From the NCBI GenBank assembly GCA_902493375.1, contig CABUPH010000007.1, positions 59,049 to 123,048 on the forward strand: a stretch of DNA of 64,000 bases, read 5' to 3'. Positions 15,569 through 23,861 of this stretch are shown in pieces. The notes under the pieces are model-generated. The model was not told the DNA's origin. It was given only the letters and a program-made list of their open reading frames with translations, and made no database searches. The stretch comes from an uncultured Collinsella sp. (GTDB taxonomy: Bacteria; Actinomycetota; Coriobacteriia; Coriobacteriales; Coriobacteriaceae). The position numbers and the translations under genes are program-made. Numbering within the stretch: position 1 is the stretch's first letter; every line of letters starts with the position of its first letter.

Positions 15569-17394
15569 TCCAGGTTCCTCCCTCCGCGGAACGCGCCAAA
15601 GCCAAAGTGATCGCAACGCAAGCAGCGGCTCGCCTCTTGGCGCGCCTCCTGCTCGGTGAGACCCTGCTCGACCAGATTCCAATCGTGAATACGCTCGCCG
15701 GCCTCGCGCTCGCCCAGCTCGCAGCGGCCACACTCATGCTTGCCCTTAAACTGGACGGTCGGCAGCTCGACCTCGAGCTTGATCTTGTGATCGAAGCCCA
15801 GGTAGTGGTCGATGTTTGCCGAAGCCACACGGCCGGCATTGATAGCGCGGATGACGGTGGCGGGGCCGGTCTGGCAGTCGCCGCCGCTAAAGAGGCCATC
15901 GAAGTTAGGCACGGCGCCATCCGAATCGGTGACCACGCAGCCCCACTTACAGGCAATGCCCATGTCCTCAAACGGCTTGGAATCGATGCCCTGGCCAATG
16001 GCCACGAACACGCGCTCGCAGGGAATGACCTGCTCGGGCGTGGCGGCGGCACGCGGGGCCGGGCGCCCGCGGCGGGGCTCGCCGATAATCTGCGGCTGCA
16101 CGCGCAGGCCGTTCACGCGTCCGTCCTCGCCCGTCTCAATACCGAGCGGGGCTGTGAGCTCCAGAACCTCGCAGCCCTCGGCCTGGGCGCCGGCAATCTC
16201 GGCATCCTGAGCCGTCATATCGCAGATGCGGCGGCGGTAGACGATGCTTACCTTTTCGGCACCGCAGCGCACGGCAGAGCGCGACACGTCCATGGCCACG
16301 TTGCCGCCGCCGATGACGCACACGCGCTGGCCGCTCAGGTCGGGCAGCTCGTCGTCGCCGATGGCACGCAGCATCTTGACGGCCGACTCCACGCCGGGAG
16401 CCTCTTCGCCCGGAAGGCCGAGCTTCTTATCGCTGTGGGCACCAATGGCCAGATAGACGGCATCGAACTCGTCGCGCAGGCGGGCAAGCTCCTCGCCGTT
16501 GACGGAGTAGTCGAGCTCAACGTCGATGCCGGCGCTCAAGATCCAGTCGATCTCGGCCTGCAGACGCTCGCGCGGCAGACGATAGCTGGGGATGCCGTAG
16601 CGCAGCATGCCGCCCAGGTGGTGACGCTGCTCAAAGATGGTCACCTTATGGCCCATCACGGCCAGGTAGTAGGCGCAGGAAAGGCCGGCCGGTCCGCCGC
16701 CGATCACAGCGACGCGCTTACCGGTGTTGTCCACTACATGCGGTTTGTGGTCGTTGAGGTCGCTGTGCTCAACGGCAAAACGCTTGAGGGCGAGGATGTT
16801 CATGGGGTCGTCGACCATGCCACGGCGACAGTGCATCTCGCAGGGATGCTCGCACACCAGGCCGCAGACGAGCGGCAGCGGGTTATTCTTGCGGATGACC
16901 TTGACGGCATCGGCATAGCGGCCGGCCTCGACGAGCGAAATGTAACCGGGAATGTCGACGTGCGCCGGACAGCCCGAGACACACGGAACGCGGGCCTCGC
17001 GGTCAAAGCCGCAAGAGTGCTCGCGGATGTGGTGCTCAAAGTCGTCGCGGAAGCCGCGAATGGCCGCGAGCGCCATGGCACCGGCTTCGTAACCGATGGC
17101 GCAGTCGCTCGAGAGGTAGATAGTGCGGGCCGTGCGCTCAATCAGGTTGAGCGTAGACTCATCGGCACGCCCTTCGAGCACATCGGCGAGCAGGTCGCTC
17201 AGCGCGCTCAGGCCCACACGGCAGGGCGTGCACTTGCCGCAGCTCTGGGTGGAGCACAGGTTGACGAGCGCTGCCGTAAACTCAACGGGACACGGGGCGA
17301 GCGAACTCACCGCCAGACGGCGTCCGAGCGCATCGTGCAGGTCGTCCATGACGGCCTGAGCGTGGCTGCGTTCCATTACATGCAGTCGAGCCAT
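15562..17394 (-). CDS. NuoF-type Fe-S stub fused to GltD-like NAD(P)H oxidoreductase
   Basis: The protein has 610 residues. Residues about 35-105 are the C-terminal 4Fe-4S domain of NuoF (STQSCGKCTPCRVG), but the FMN/NADH part of NuoF is absent. Residues about 140-230 are a double 4Fe-4S domain (CVSGCPAHVDIPGY, CGLVCEHPCEMHC). Then follow an FAD site (VAVIGGGPAGLSCAYYL) and an NADPH site (VCVIGGGNVAMDVS) as in GltD. A Cys-rich end (CGRCELGE, SRCLRCDHF) follows. It is probably the NAD(P)H-side partner of the overlapping hydrogenase gene. The ATG at 17394 has GAGGGG. First gene of a four-gene operon. Confidence 0.87.
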   Translation of the reverse strand: MARLHVMERSHAQAVMDDLHDALGRRLAVSSLAPCPVEFTAALVNLCSTQSCGKCTPCRVGLSALSDLLADVLEGRADESTLNLIERTARTIYLSSDCAIGYEAGAMALAAIRGFRDDFEHHIREHSCGFDREARVPCVSGCPAHVDIPGYISLVEAGRYADAVKVIRKNNPLPLVCGLVCEHPCEMHCRRGMVDDPMNILALKRFAVEHSDLNDHKPHVVDNTGKRVAVIGGGPAGLSCAYYLAVMGHKVTIFEQRHHLGGMLRYGIPSYRLPRERLQAEIDWILSAGIDVELDYSVNGEELARLRDEFDAVYLAIGAHSDKKLGLPGEEAPGVESAVKMLRAIGDDELPDLSGQRVCVIGGGNVAMDVSRSAVRCGAEKVSIVYRRRICDMTAQDAEIAGAQAEGCEVLELTAPLGIETGEDGRVNGLRVQPQIIGEPRRGRPAPRAAATPEQVIPCERVFVAIGQGIDSKPFEDMGIACKWGCVVTDSDGAVPNFDGLFSGGDCQTGPATVIRAINAGRVASANIDHYLGFDHKIKLEVELPTVQFKGKHECGRCELGEREAGERIHDWNLVEQGLTEQEARQEASRCLRCDHFGFGAFRGGRNLEW

Positions 17395-17458
17395 AAGATC
17401 CCCTCTCACATGGCAGCCCGGAGGCGAGGCCGGGCGAAATTGCTACACGCACAACACT

Positions 17459-17479
17459 GACCTAAAAAGTTGTTAGGTC
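17459..17479. promoter_or_regulatory. Candidate operator of the hydrogenase operon
   Basis: GACCTAA (17459-17465) and TTAGGTC (17473-17479) form a perfect 7-bp dyad with a 7-base centre, about 65 bases upstream of the first gene of the hydrogenase operon. It does not match Rex or FNR consensus sites. The rest of 17395-17581 shows no gene. Confidence 0.4.
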
Positions 17480-17581
17480 TCCACGCAGTTCGGCAGGCGG
17501 CATGAAATGTCACCCTCAGCGGTGAAATAGAACATTACCGCAGATAAATGCCATATTTGATAAAACGCGTTACCAAATGAC

Positions 17582-17617
17582 AATGCCCCGTCCACGCAAT
17601 CACGTGGACGGGGCATT
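17582..17617. terminator. Terminator of the PTS-GH4 operon
   Basis: AATGCCCCGTCCACG (17582-17596) and its perfect 15-base complement (17603-17617) form a strong stem with a 6-base loop. It lies 34 bases beyond the GH4 gene stop on the minus strand. T runs are short (ATTGTCATTT), so it may act in both directions or as a transcript-stabilising hairpin. Confidence 0.7.
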
Positions 17618-17650
17618 ACTCTAGGTATGCGGCCAGCGACCCTGTTGCTT

Positions 17651-19033
17651 TTATTTAAGCTCGGGCCAGAAGTCCTTGTTGGCCTCGATCATGTCGTCGA
17701 GAACCTCCTTGGCGACCTTCATCGACGGCACGGTCTTGTTCAGCGTAAAGGCCTTGAGTGCCTTCTCGTACGAACCCTCGATCGTAGCCTCGACCACGAG
17801 CTTCTCGGAGTTCAGCTGCTGCATCATGAGACCCTGCTGGAACAGCGGAATGTTGTCGCGGCTGATGACCTCGGGGCCGTTCTTGCCAATGTAGGCAGGC
17901 AGCTCGACCATAGCGTCGTAGGGCATGTTGGGGATAGCGCCCTTGTTCTCGCAAATGACCAGGAAGCGCTGCTTGGTATCGTTCTTCAGAGCGATGGCCA
18001 GGTCGGCAATCCAGTCGCCGTGGCTGCCCGCATAGAACGTGCTCTCGTCGATCTCGCCCGTCTTCTCATAATGGTCGATGCCGTCGAAGAGGTTCTTCTC
18101 GCGCGTCTCCTCAACCTCGTTTGCACGGGTGCGCTCGGGGTTGGAGTGCTCGACGAACTCCTTCTGCTGCAGGTAGTAGTTCAGATACGTGTTGGGCAGG
18201 TACTCCGGGAAGCACTCCATGATCTCGTACTCGCCCTTCCAGACGTAGTACCAGCTGCCCTTGGTGTGGCGGTTCTGCTCGGGGTGCTCGTCAGTGGCCT
18301 CCTCGGGCTTCTTTGCCATGAGCGAGCCCATGCCCTTGAGGTAGGAGTCGGGCAGCAGGATCTGGTGCTCTTTGATGTACTCGCGCAGCTGCGGGAGCAC
18401 CTCCTCGCCCTTGTGGCGGATCGAGGTGAACCAACCAAAGTGGTTGAGGCCAAAGTAATCGTACTCGACATCCTTCTTGTCGATATCGAGCGCGGCGCAA
18501 ACCACGTCGATGATCGCGATCGGCATGTCGCAGATGTTGATGATGCGAGCGTTGGGACGCAGCACGCGGCAGCCCTCGGAGACGATGGCGGCAGGGTTGG
18601 AGTAGTTGAGAATCCAGTAGTCCTTCTTGGCGTACTTCTCAACGTCATCGATCAGCTCGACCATGGGGAAGATGGTGCGCATGCCGTAGGCAAGGCCGCC
18701 GCAACCGCAAGTCTCCTGACCCACGCAGCCGTGGCGCAGCGGAATCTTCTCGTCCTGCTCGCGCATGGCGTAGCCGCCCACACGCATCTGGGCAAACACG
18801 AAGCTCGCGTCGGTAAAAGCCGTCTCCTTGTCGGTGGTCACCGTGAGCTTGATGTCCAGGCCGAGGTCCTCGTGCAAAATCCAGTCCACGAGCACGCCGA
18901 TCTTGCGCTGGCGCTCCTCGTTGATGTCGTACAGACGAATCTCGTCAACGTCGAGCTCGTCCTTGCGCAGGGCGATGGACTTGACGATGCCGGGGGTAAA
19001 GGTGGATCCGCCACCACACAGAGTAATGATCAT
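17651..19033 (-). CDS. GH4 6-phospho-alpha-glucosidase (maltose-6'-phosphate glucosidase type)
   Basis: This 460-residue member of glycoside hydrolase family 4 uses NAD+ and a divalent metal to split phosphorylated disaccharides. The NAD site is CGGGSTFTPGIV at the N-terminus. The metal and catalytic region is GQETCGCGGLAYGMRT (Cys) with SNPAAIV, NICDMP and GLNHFGWFTSI (His). The end EANKDFWPEL matches Bacillus GlvA. Sequence features favour GlvA/MalH (alpha) over CelF (beta). The gene is three bases after the EIICB gene stop, so uptake and hydrolysis are coupled. Confidence 0.9.
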   Translation of the reverse strand: MIITLCGGGSTFTPGIVKSIALRKDELDVDEIRLYDINEERQRKIGVLVDWILHEDLGLDIKLTVTTDKETAFTDASFVFAQMRVGGYAMREQDEKIPLRHGCVGQETCGCGGLAYGMRTIFPMVELIDDVEKYAKKDYWILNYSNPAAIVSEGCRVLRPNARIINICDMPIAIIDVVCAALDIDKKDVEYDYFGLNHFGWFTSIRHKGEEVLPQLREYIKEHQILLPDSYLKGMGSLMAKKPEEATDEHPEQNRHTKGSWYYVWKGEYEIMECFPEYLPNTYLNYYLQQKEFVEHSNPERTRANEVEETREKNLFDGIDHYEKTGEIDESTFYAGSHGDWIADLAIALKNDTKQRFLVICENKGAIPNMPYDAMVELPAYIGKNGPEVISRDNIPLFQQGLMMQQLNSEKLVVEATIEGSYEKALKAFTLNKTVPSMKVAKEVLDDMIEANKDFWPELK

Positions 19034-19036
19034 TGT

Positions 19037-20653
19037 TTACTGCTCCTTCTCAATTGCGTTTTCGACCTTGTCGCGCATCTCGGCAACCTTCATGCCAAAG
19101 ATGATCTGGATATTGTTGCCGTTGCGGTTGATGCCGCTGTTGGGCACGTGGTTGATGAGGTTCTCATCGATGAGGTCCGGGTTCTTAACGTTCACGCGAA
19201 GACGCGTAAAGCAGTTCTCGAGCTCCTCGATGTTGTCCTTGCCGCCAAGGCCTGCGACCAGGTCGGCAATGCCCGCATCAACGCCCTCTGCGGGAGCTGC
19301 GGCAACAGCGCCCTGCTTCACCGCAACAGATGCGGCGGCCTCGCCCTCGGCAACGGACTCGGCGAGCTCGGACTCTTCCTCGCGACCAGGCGTGTGGAGG
19401 TTGAGCTTCTTAATAAGGAAGGTGAAGAGGAAGAAGTACAGAGCGGCGTTGACGACTCCGAGCACCAGCATAACCGGCCAGTTGGTCTTATCGACACCAA
19501 GAACCAGGTTGGAAACCACGATGTTGATGATGCCGCCTGCAGTCGAAGCGGGCACGGAGAGGACCTTGAGCAGAACCAGGAAGATGCCGGAAAGAACCGA
19601 GTGAACGACAAAGAGCACGGGAGCGGCAAAGACAAAGAGGAAGTCCATGGGCTCGGTGACACAGGAGAGCACGGCGGTGATGATCAGCGGGATGATAACG
19701 GCCTTGGTCTTATCCTTGTTCCCCTTGTAAGCGGTGAAGATAAAGGCGAGACCGATACCGATGTAGGGCCACAGGTTGTTAAAGGTGTAGCTGTTGAAGT
19801 AGGTGCTATCGGAGAAGGGCTGGCCCGTCATTGCCATCTCGGCAACACGGATGGGGTAGGCACCGGCGATAACCTGATCACCCAGCGTCAGGGTGCCGCC
19901 CACATCGGAGAACTGGAACGGGGTGTAGATGAGGTGGTGCAGGCCGGTGGGAACGAGCAGCTTGTTGAGCATGCCGTAGATAAACAGACCGATGTTGCCC
20001 GACTCCTTAATGATGCCGGCAACGGAGGAGATGGCACCCTGAACCGGAGGCCAAACGATGCAGAAGCCAGCGCCCATGATCCAGGAAATGATGATCATAA
20101 TCAGGAACGGGAAGCGAACGCCCGAGAACATCGAAAGGGCAATGGGGAACTGCTTGTTCGAGTACTTGTTGAACACGGCACCGGTGATGCAACCGAGAAT
20201 GATGCCGCCAAACACGCCGGTATCGAGTACCTGGATGCCCATAACGGTGGCCTGGCCGGTTCCGGTAAGACCGAGCATGCCGCTCGCATCGGCAAGAGAG
20301 CCGGTGGCATTGAGCACGATGTTGTTAGCCTGCAGGAACAGGAAGAACGACATCAGGGCGATCAGCGAGGCATGGCCCTTGTTCTTCTTTGCCATGGCGC
20401 CGGCGATGCCCACGCAGAACAGAATCGAGAGGTTGTTGATGATAAACATCAGCGACTGATAGACAACGGCGCCCACAAGCTGGAACGGACCGGAGCCCAG
20501 TACGGGGACCAAAGCGCAGATGGTCTTGTTGGTCAGAATAATGCCCACGATGAGCAGGATGCCGACAACCGAGAGATACATCATTGGCTGGACGATCGAC
20601 TTCGCGAACACCTCCAACGGCGCTTTGAAATTGAACTTCTTTTTTGCGGTCAT
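19037..20653 (-). CDS. PTS alpha-glucoside-type EIICB permease
   Basis: The protein has 538 residues. Residues 1-430 are a glucose-superfamily EIIC membrane domain of about ten segments (PLEVFAKSIVQPMMYLSVVG, SEPMD-like CVTEPMDFLFVF, TGLHHLIYTPFQFS). A charged Ala/Glu linker follows. The C-terminal EIIB domain has the phosphorylated cysteine in ELENCFTRLRVNVKN near residue 480. It imports and phosphorylates a sugar, most likely maltose or another alpha-glucoside given its GH4 neighbour. The phosphate donor is probably the separate EIIA gene in the same cluster. The ATG at 20653 has GGGGAG upstream. Confidence 0.9.
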   Translation of the reverse strand: MTAKKKFNFKAPLEVFAKSIVQPMMYLSVVGILLIVGIILTNKTICALVPVLGSGPFQLVGAVVYQSLMFIINNLSILFCVGIAGAMAKKNKGHASLIALMSFFLFLQANNIVLNATGSLADASGMLGLTGTGQATVMGIQVLDTGVFGGIILGCITGAVFNKYSNKQFPIALSMFSGVRFPFLIMIIISWIMGAGFCIVWPPVQGAISSVAGIIKESGNIGLFIYGMLNKLLVPTGLHHLIYTPFQFSDVGGTLTLGDQVIAGAYPIRVAEMAMTGQPFSDSTYFNSYTFNNLWPYIGIGLAFIFTAYKGNKDKTKAVIIPLIITAVLSCVTEPMDFLFVFAAPVLFVVHSVLSGIFLVLLKVLSVPASTAGGIINIVVSNLVLGVDKTNWPVMLVLGVVNAALYFFLFTFLIKKLNLHTPGREEESELAESVAEGEAAASVAVKQGAVAAAPAEGVDAGIADLVAGLGGKDNIEELENCFTRLRVNVKNPDLIDENLINHVPNSGINRNGNNIQIIFGMKVAEMRDKVENAIEKEQ

Positions 20654-20752
20654 AGCGGTACTCCCCTTCCTTTTCCGCAAATTAAGACAGATGTGCCCTA
20701 GACAAGACTGTGAGCCTTGCCTTATATCAATCGATGTGTGGGCACGTTATGC

Positions 20753-21607
20753 CTAGAGACCAGGTTCTCCAAGCAGGTTAACAATGTGATATGCGAGATA
20801 ACTCTTCTCGGCATCGGTAACGACAACGTTATAGGTAGACGACAAGTGAGCGGCTATGGCGTCCGCGCACGAGAATGCACGCGGATACGCCGTTTCATCG
20901 ATTCGGAACAGCGCGTCTCCGTTGATTTGCCCGGCCGCAGGATCGAGCGCTCGCTGTGCGAAAAACTGCAAGTGGCGAACGAAACGTTCGTAAGGCAGCG
21001 AGGTGCCATCGAGGGTCGTAGAATAGCGCTCAGAAACAATCGCGAGCACGTCGCGAACAAGCTGGACCGAAACAATCAGACGGTCAGAGCGTTGCGGCAT
21101 GGTGGCGTTGACGATATGCAGCGTAATGAAACCCTGCTCTTCTTCGCTCATCTGGATGCCCATATACTCCTTGATAATCTGCAGAGCACGGCCCGCAAGT
21201 GCATACTCCTTGCGATAGAACTGCTGGATCTCGAGCAGCAACGGATTCTCACAGGAGACGCCCTTGCGCTCGCGCTCCAAAGCAAGGCTGATATGGTCTG
21301 CGAGAGCGATGAGGATCTTATCGTTGATGTCGACATTGAGCTCTCGACGAAGCATCTGAACGATTTCCTCGGAAATCACGAGGTTGACGGTGGGGATGGA
21401 CTCCAAAAGATGTGCCAAGCGGTCAATCGTACGCGAATCCTGAGAAGTTCCCTTCTGCAACGCGTAGGTCTTTTCGATCGACGCCTCGTCGATGGTATCG
21501 CCGGCATGACGGCCAAAGCAGAGACCTCGACCGATGACGATGAGCTCGGAGCCATCGTCCGAAGTGACCATTGCGACGTTGTTGTTAAAAACTCGCTTGA
21601 TAACCAC
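20753..21607 (-). CDS. licT: BglG/LicT-family transcriptional antiterminator
   Basis: The protein has about 284 residues. The N-terminal RNA-binding CAT domain (VVIKRVFNNNVAMV, GRGLCFGRHAGD) matches LicT/BglG. Two PRD domains follow with regulatory histidines (ADHISLAL near 110, ITLHIVNA near 168, AYHIVNLL near the end). Such proteins bind a ribonucleic antiterminator hairpin when their cognate PTS substrate is present. Three GTG codons are possible starts (21619, 21616, 21607); 21607 best fits the family's M-x-I-x-x-V-x-NNN start and follows GGTGGG. It lies between the EIIA and EIICB genes. Confidence 0.88.
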   Translation of the reverse strand: MVIKRVFNNNVAMVTSDDGSELIVIGRGLCFGRHAGDTIDEASIEKTYALQKGTSQDSRTIDRLAHLLESIPTVNLVISEEIVQMLRRELNVDINDKILIALADHISLALERERKGVSCENPLLLEIQQFYRKEYALAGRALQIIKEYMGIQMSEEEQGFITLHIVNATMPQRSDRLIVSVQLVRDVLAIVSERYSTTLDGTSLPYERFVRHLQFFAQRALDPAAGQINGDALFRIDETAYPRAFSCADAIAAHLSSTYNVVVTDAEKSYLAYHIVNLLGEPGL

Positions 21608-21625
21608 GGTACCCACCACAAGAAT

Positions 21626-22138
21626 TTACTCGGAAAGCCAAATGACAGGCTCTTTAACAGCAACAGGGCCGAAAGCATGCTCGCGAAGAGTCGAGTTCTC
21701 CGAACGCTCGCACACGATAACGAAGACCGTGGGATCGAAGCCGGCAGCGCGAACCACGTCGAAATCGACCTCGACGAGGGGCTGGCCCGCGTCGACATGG
21801 TCACCCTGGGCAACAAGTGCATGGAAGCCCTTGCCCTCAAGCTTAACAGTGTCGATTCCGATGTGCAGCATCACCTGAGCAGAGCTGTCATCGGACATAA
21901 TGCCCAGCGCGTGCTCAGTCGGAAACAGCGCCGCAACGGTACCGGAAACAGGAGCGCACACCGTTCCCTCTTGGGGAACCACGGCAACGCCATCGCCCAC
22001 TGCACGGCTGCTAAAAGCGGGGTCATTGGTATTTTCTAGATGAACAAGCTCGCCGGAAACAGGGGCGAGGATCTCGAACTCGGAAGTCGCAGTCGCCTGC
22101 TTGTCCGAGCCACCCATAAGGCGAGAAAAGAAACCCAT
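21626..22138 (-). CDS. PTS glucose-family EIIA component
   Basis: This 170-residue cytoplasmic phosphocarrier is of the Crr/EIIA-Glc type. It has ILAPVSGELVHLEN, the fold segment APVSGTVAALFPTEHALGI and the phosphorylated histidine in VMLHIGIDTVKLEGKGF. It accepts phosphate from HPr and passes it to the EIIB domain of the neighbouring permease. It may also feed other PTS permeases. An ATG at 22156 (MKGHAT) is an alternative start. First gene of the operon, with a promoter and a possible RAT hairpin upstream. Confidence 0.9.
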   Translation of the reverse strand: MGFFSRLMGGSDKQATATSEFEILAPVSGELVHLENTNDPAFSSRAVGDGVAVVPQEGTVCAPVSGTVAALFPTEHALGIMSDDSSAQVMLHIGIDTVKLEGKGFHALVAQGDHVDAGQPLVEVDFDVVRAAGFDPTVFVIVCERSENSTLREHAFGPVAVKEPVIWLSE

Positions 22139-22218
22139 GGTGGCATGTCCCTTCATAAATATAGCCCAACCAAAATCATGTGAATGCGTCCATGGAGACA
22201 CACCCGTTCAAAGACTTT

Positions 22219-22250
22219 GGTTAGGCCCACGTCCGAGGGACTCGGTAACC
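22219..22250 (-). promoter_or_regulatory. Possible ribonucleic antiterminator (RAT) hairpin
   Basis: In the leader of the EIIA transcript, GGTTA/TAACC and CCGAG/CTCGG form nested stems on the minus strand. They resemble the short imperfect RAT hairpins bound by LicT-family proteins. No overlapping terminator with a T tract could be seen, so the mechanism is open. Confidence 0.35.
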
Positions 22251-22275
22251 TTCCGCATTTCTTTTTACGGGAGGT

Positions 22276-22303
22276 ATTGTAGACAAGCCCAAAGCCGGAA
22301 CAA
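22276..22303 (-). promoter_or_regulatory. Candidate promoter of the PTS operon
   Basis: On the minus strand TTGTTC (22303-22298) and TACAAT (22281-22276) are separated by 16 bases. They lie about 140 bases before the EIIA start, which leaves a long leader holding the possible RAT hairpin. Confidence 0.5.
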
Positions 22304-22405
22304 TCATTATGACCGATGAACGGTATTTTTTCTTCGATAAACGGTATTTAGGCGGCACTTAGGGACGTTCCTTTCCCGCCGGCACCCAGGGGCACTCCTC
22401 ACTCT

Positions 22406-22468
22406 GGCGCGTTGGGGACAGGTTTGTTTGCACCAGGTTGGTGCAGATTAACCTGTCCCCAACGCGCC
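22406..22468. repeat. GGGGACAGG palindrome, perfect copy
   Basis: Perfect 19-bp arms (GGCGCGTTGGGGACAGGTT at 22406-22424 and its complement at 22450-22468) enclose a second 6-bp stem GCACCA/TGGTGC. Close relatives are at 33399-33445 and 63084-63150. It follows the EFR1 gene end on the minus strand and could act as its transcript end, but there is no T tract. The stretch 22304-22405 holds no gene. Confidence 0.8.
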
Positions 22469-22481
22469 AATTTCGTATGCG

Positions 22482-23243
22482 CTAGATGAAGAGCTCGCAT
22501 TCCTTCCGCACGACGCAAACCTTGCTCAGCATCTGGGAAACAGTGGATAGCTTGTTGGGATCAAGCTTGCGAGCGCCTCGCGGACATACGGCGATGCAGC
22601 GCATGCAGGAGATGCACGCCTCGCCAGCTGTTCGCTTGGGGTCGCCCTTTTCGATAGCACAAACGGGGCACGCCGCGGCGCATGCACCGCAGGAGACGCA
22701 ATCCTCTGTTGCCTCGGGTGCCATACGGTGACTTCCAGCTTGTTTATAAGGACGATTGCCGGGAATAGAGGGCTCGGACGCATCCTCAGCCAACAGCTTT
22801 TGCTGAATTTGCTGCGCAAACTCTGCGAGCTGCGCCGCATCCTGCGCATCCGGTCGCCCAGCAGCAAACTGACGAGCAACGGAATGCTCAGCAATAGCAG
22901 AAACCGCTGCAACCACCCTAAATCCGGCGCGCTTCGCAACGTCCTCCAGCTCTACGAGCGTGTCCTCAAACGCGCGGTTTCCGTATACACAAACCAAAAC
23001 AGTCCGAGCCCCGTTGCCGCGCACCATGCCCAACCGGTCAGCCACCACAGCCGGGATTCTACCGGCATACGCCGGCACAGAGATTACGGCCACGTCGTCC
23101 TCAGTCATCGAGACAGCGCTGAAATCTAGCCCGCTATCGGTCAGATCGACGGTAACGGTCTTTTTGTCCAGCGCCCCGGCCACAAGGCCAGACACCTTCC
23201 GCGTTCCACCCGTCGGACTAAACACAATTTCGAATACGTTCAT
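22482..23243 (-). CDS. EFR1-family flavodoxin-ferredoxin protein
   Basis: This 253-residue protein has an N-terminal flavodoxin-like domain (FSPTGGTRKVSG binds FMN phosphate; VPAYAGRIP). Two 4Fe-4S clusters (CVSCGACAAACPVCA and CISCMRCIAVCPRGA) lie near residues 180 and 210. This is the EFR1 (flavodoxin-like ferredoxin) layout common in gut anaerobes. It probably carries low-potential electrons. The first cluster has an extra cysteine (CPVC). The ATG at 23243 has a GGGGGAGGG site. It is a single-gene unit. Confidence 0.87.
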   Translation of the reverse strand: MNVFEIVFSPTGGTRKVSGLVAGALDKKTVTVDLTDSGLDFSAVSMTEDDVAVISVPAYAGRIPAVVADRLGMVRGNGARTVLVCVYGNRAFEDTLVELEDVAKRAGFRVVAAVSAIAEHSVARQFAAGRPDAQDAAQLAEFAQQIQQKLLAEDASEPSIPGNRPYKQAGSHRMAPEATEDCVSCGACAAACPVCAIEKGDPKRTAGEACISCMRCIAVCPRGARKLDPNKLSTVSQMLSKVCVVRKECELFI

Positions 23244-23800
23244 CGAGGCACCCTCCCCCTACGCCAGGCAACGCGTCAAGCCGTTTTCACATTCAGACAG
23301 AGTATACGGCGCATGGGATCCCCGTTTTGGTGCACCAAGCACCCCAATGCACCCACCCTACGCTGTCTGCCTCTTCGTTTTGTATAAATTACGGTACAGA
23401 TTGTATATATTTACGGGATACCGCCGTGTTTTCCTGAGGTACCCCATCCTGGCCCGTGCAAAAAACGGAGTATTCTGCAACGTGACCGCGCCAGCACCGC
23501 CGCGGGCGGGCAAAACTGTAGGGCGCTGCGTCATTTAGGGTTCCGACATAGCGAGAATGACGTACCTTTGCTTCGAAAAACGGCGAAATCTAACTCAAAA
23601 CGCTCATAGGGGGTATCTGAAGGCCACCGTTGGCAATACCGAATCGTATGCAGCCAGCTAGAGCTGCTGAATACTCCAAAAAAATGCACGGCGCACCCCA
23701 TAGGACCCATTGCTGCATGGCGGAAATCGGTCCTCGGCATCCCCCAGATGCATTCCCGAGAAAATCACGTTTGAATTAACGATGGACACGGCAAACAAAA
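23244..23800. other. Intergenic stretch with no recognisable gene
   Basis: About 560 bases between the EFR1 gene and the helicase terminator contain no convincing coding region on either strand. A 69-codon minus-strand frame (23531-23740) has no ribosome site or family resemblance. Base composition is lower in GC than the flanking genes. Short dyads such as GGTAT...ATACC (23611-23642) are the only structure seen. It may hold the helicase-distal end of a decayed gene or a small RNA. Confidence 0.4.
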
Positions 23801-23827
23801 GGGCCCGAGCGTTGTTTGCTCGGGCCC
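23801..23827 (-). terminator. Terminator of the DEAD-box helicase gene
   Basis: GGGCCCGAGC and GCTCGGGCCC form a perfect 10-bp stem with a 7-base loop. On the minus strand it is followed by TTTTGTTTG. It lies 35 bases beyond the helicase stop. Confidence 0.85.
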
Positions 23828-23861
23828 TCACTGTGCCTCAATCTAATGCGCGATGCGCATC

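Noticed and set aside
17627..20701. Plus-strand open frame of over 1000 codons
   Set aside because: It is the mirror of the GH4 and PTS genes. Its protein is low-complexity and it has no ribosome site or family motifs.
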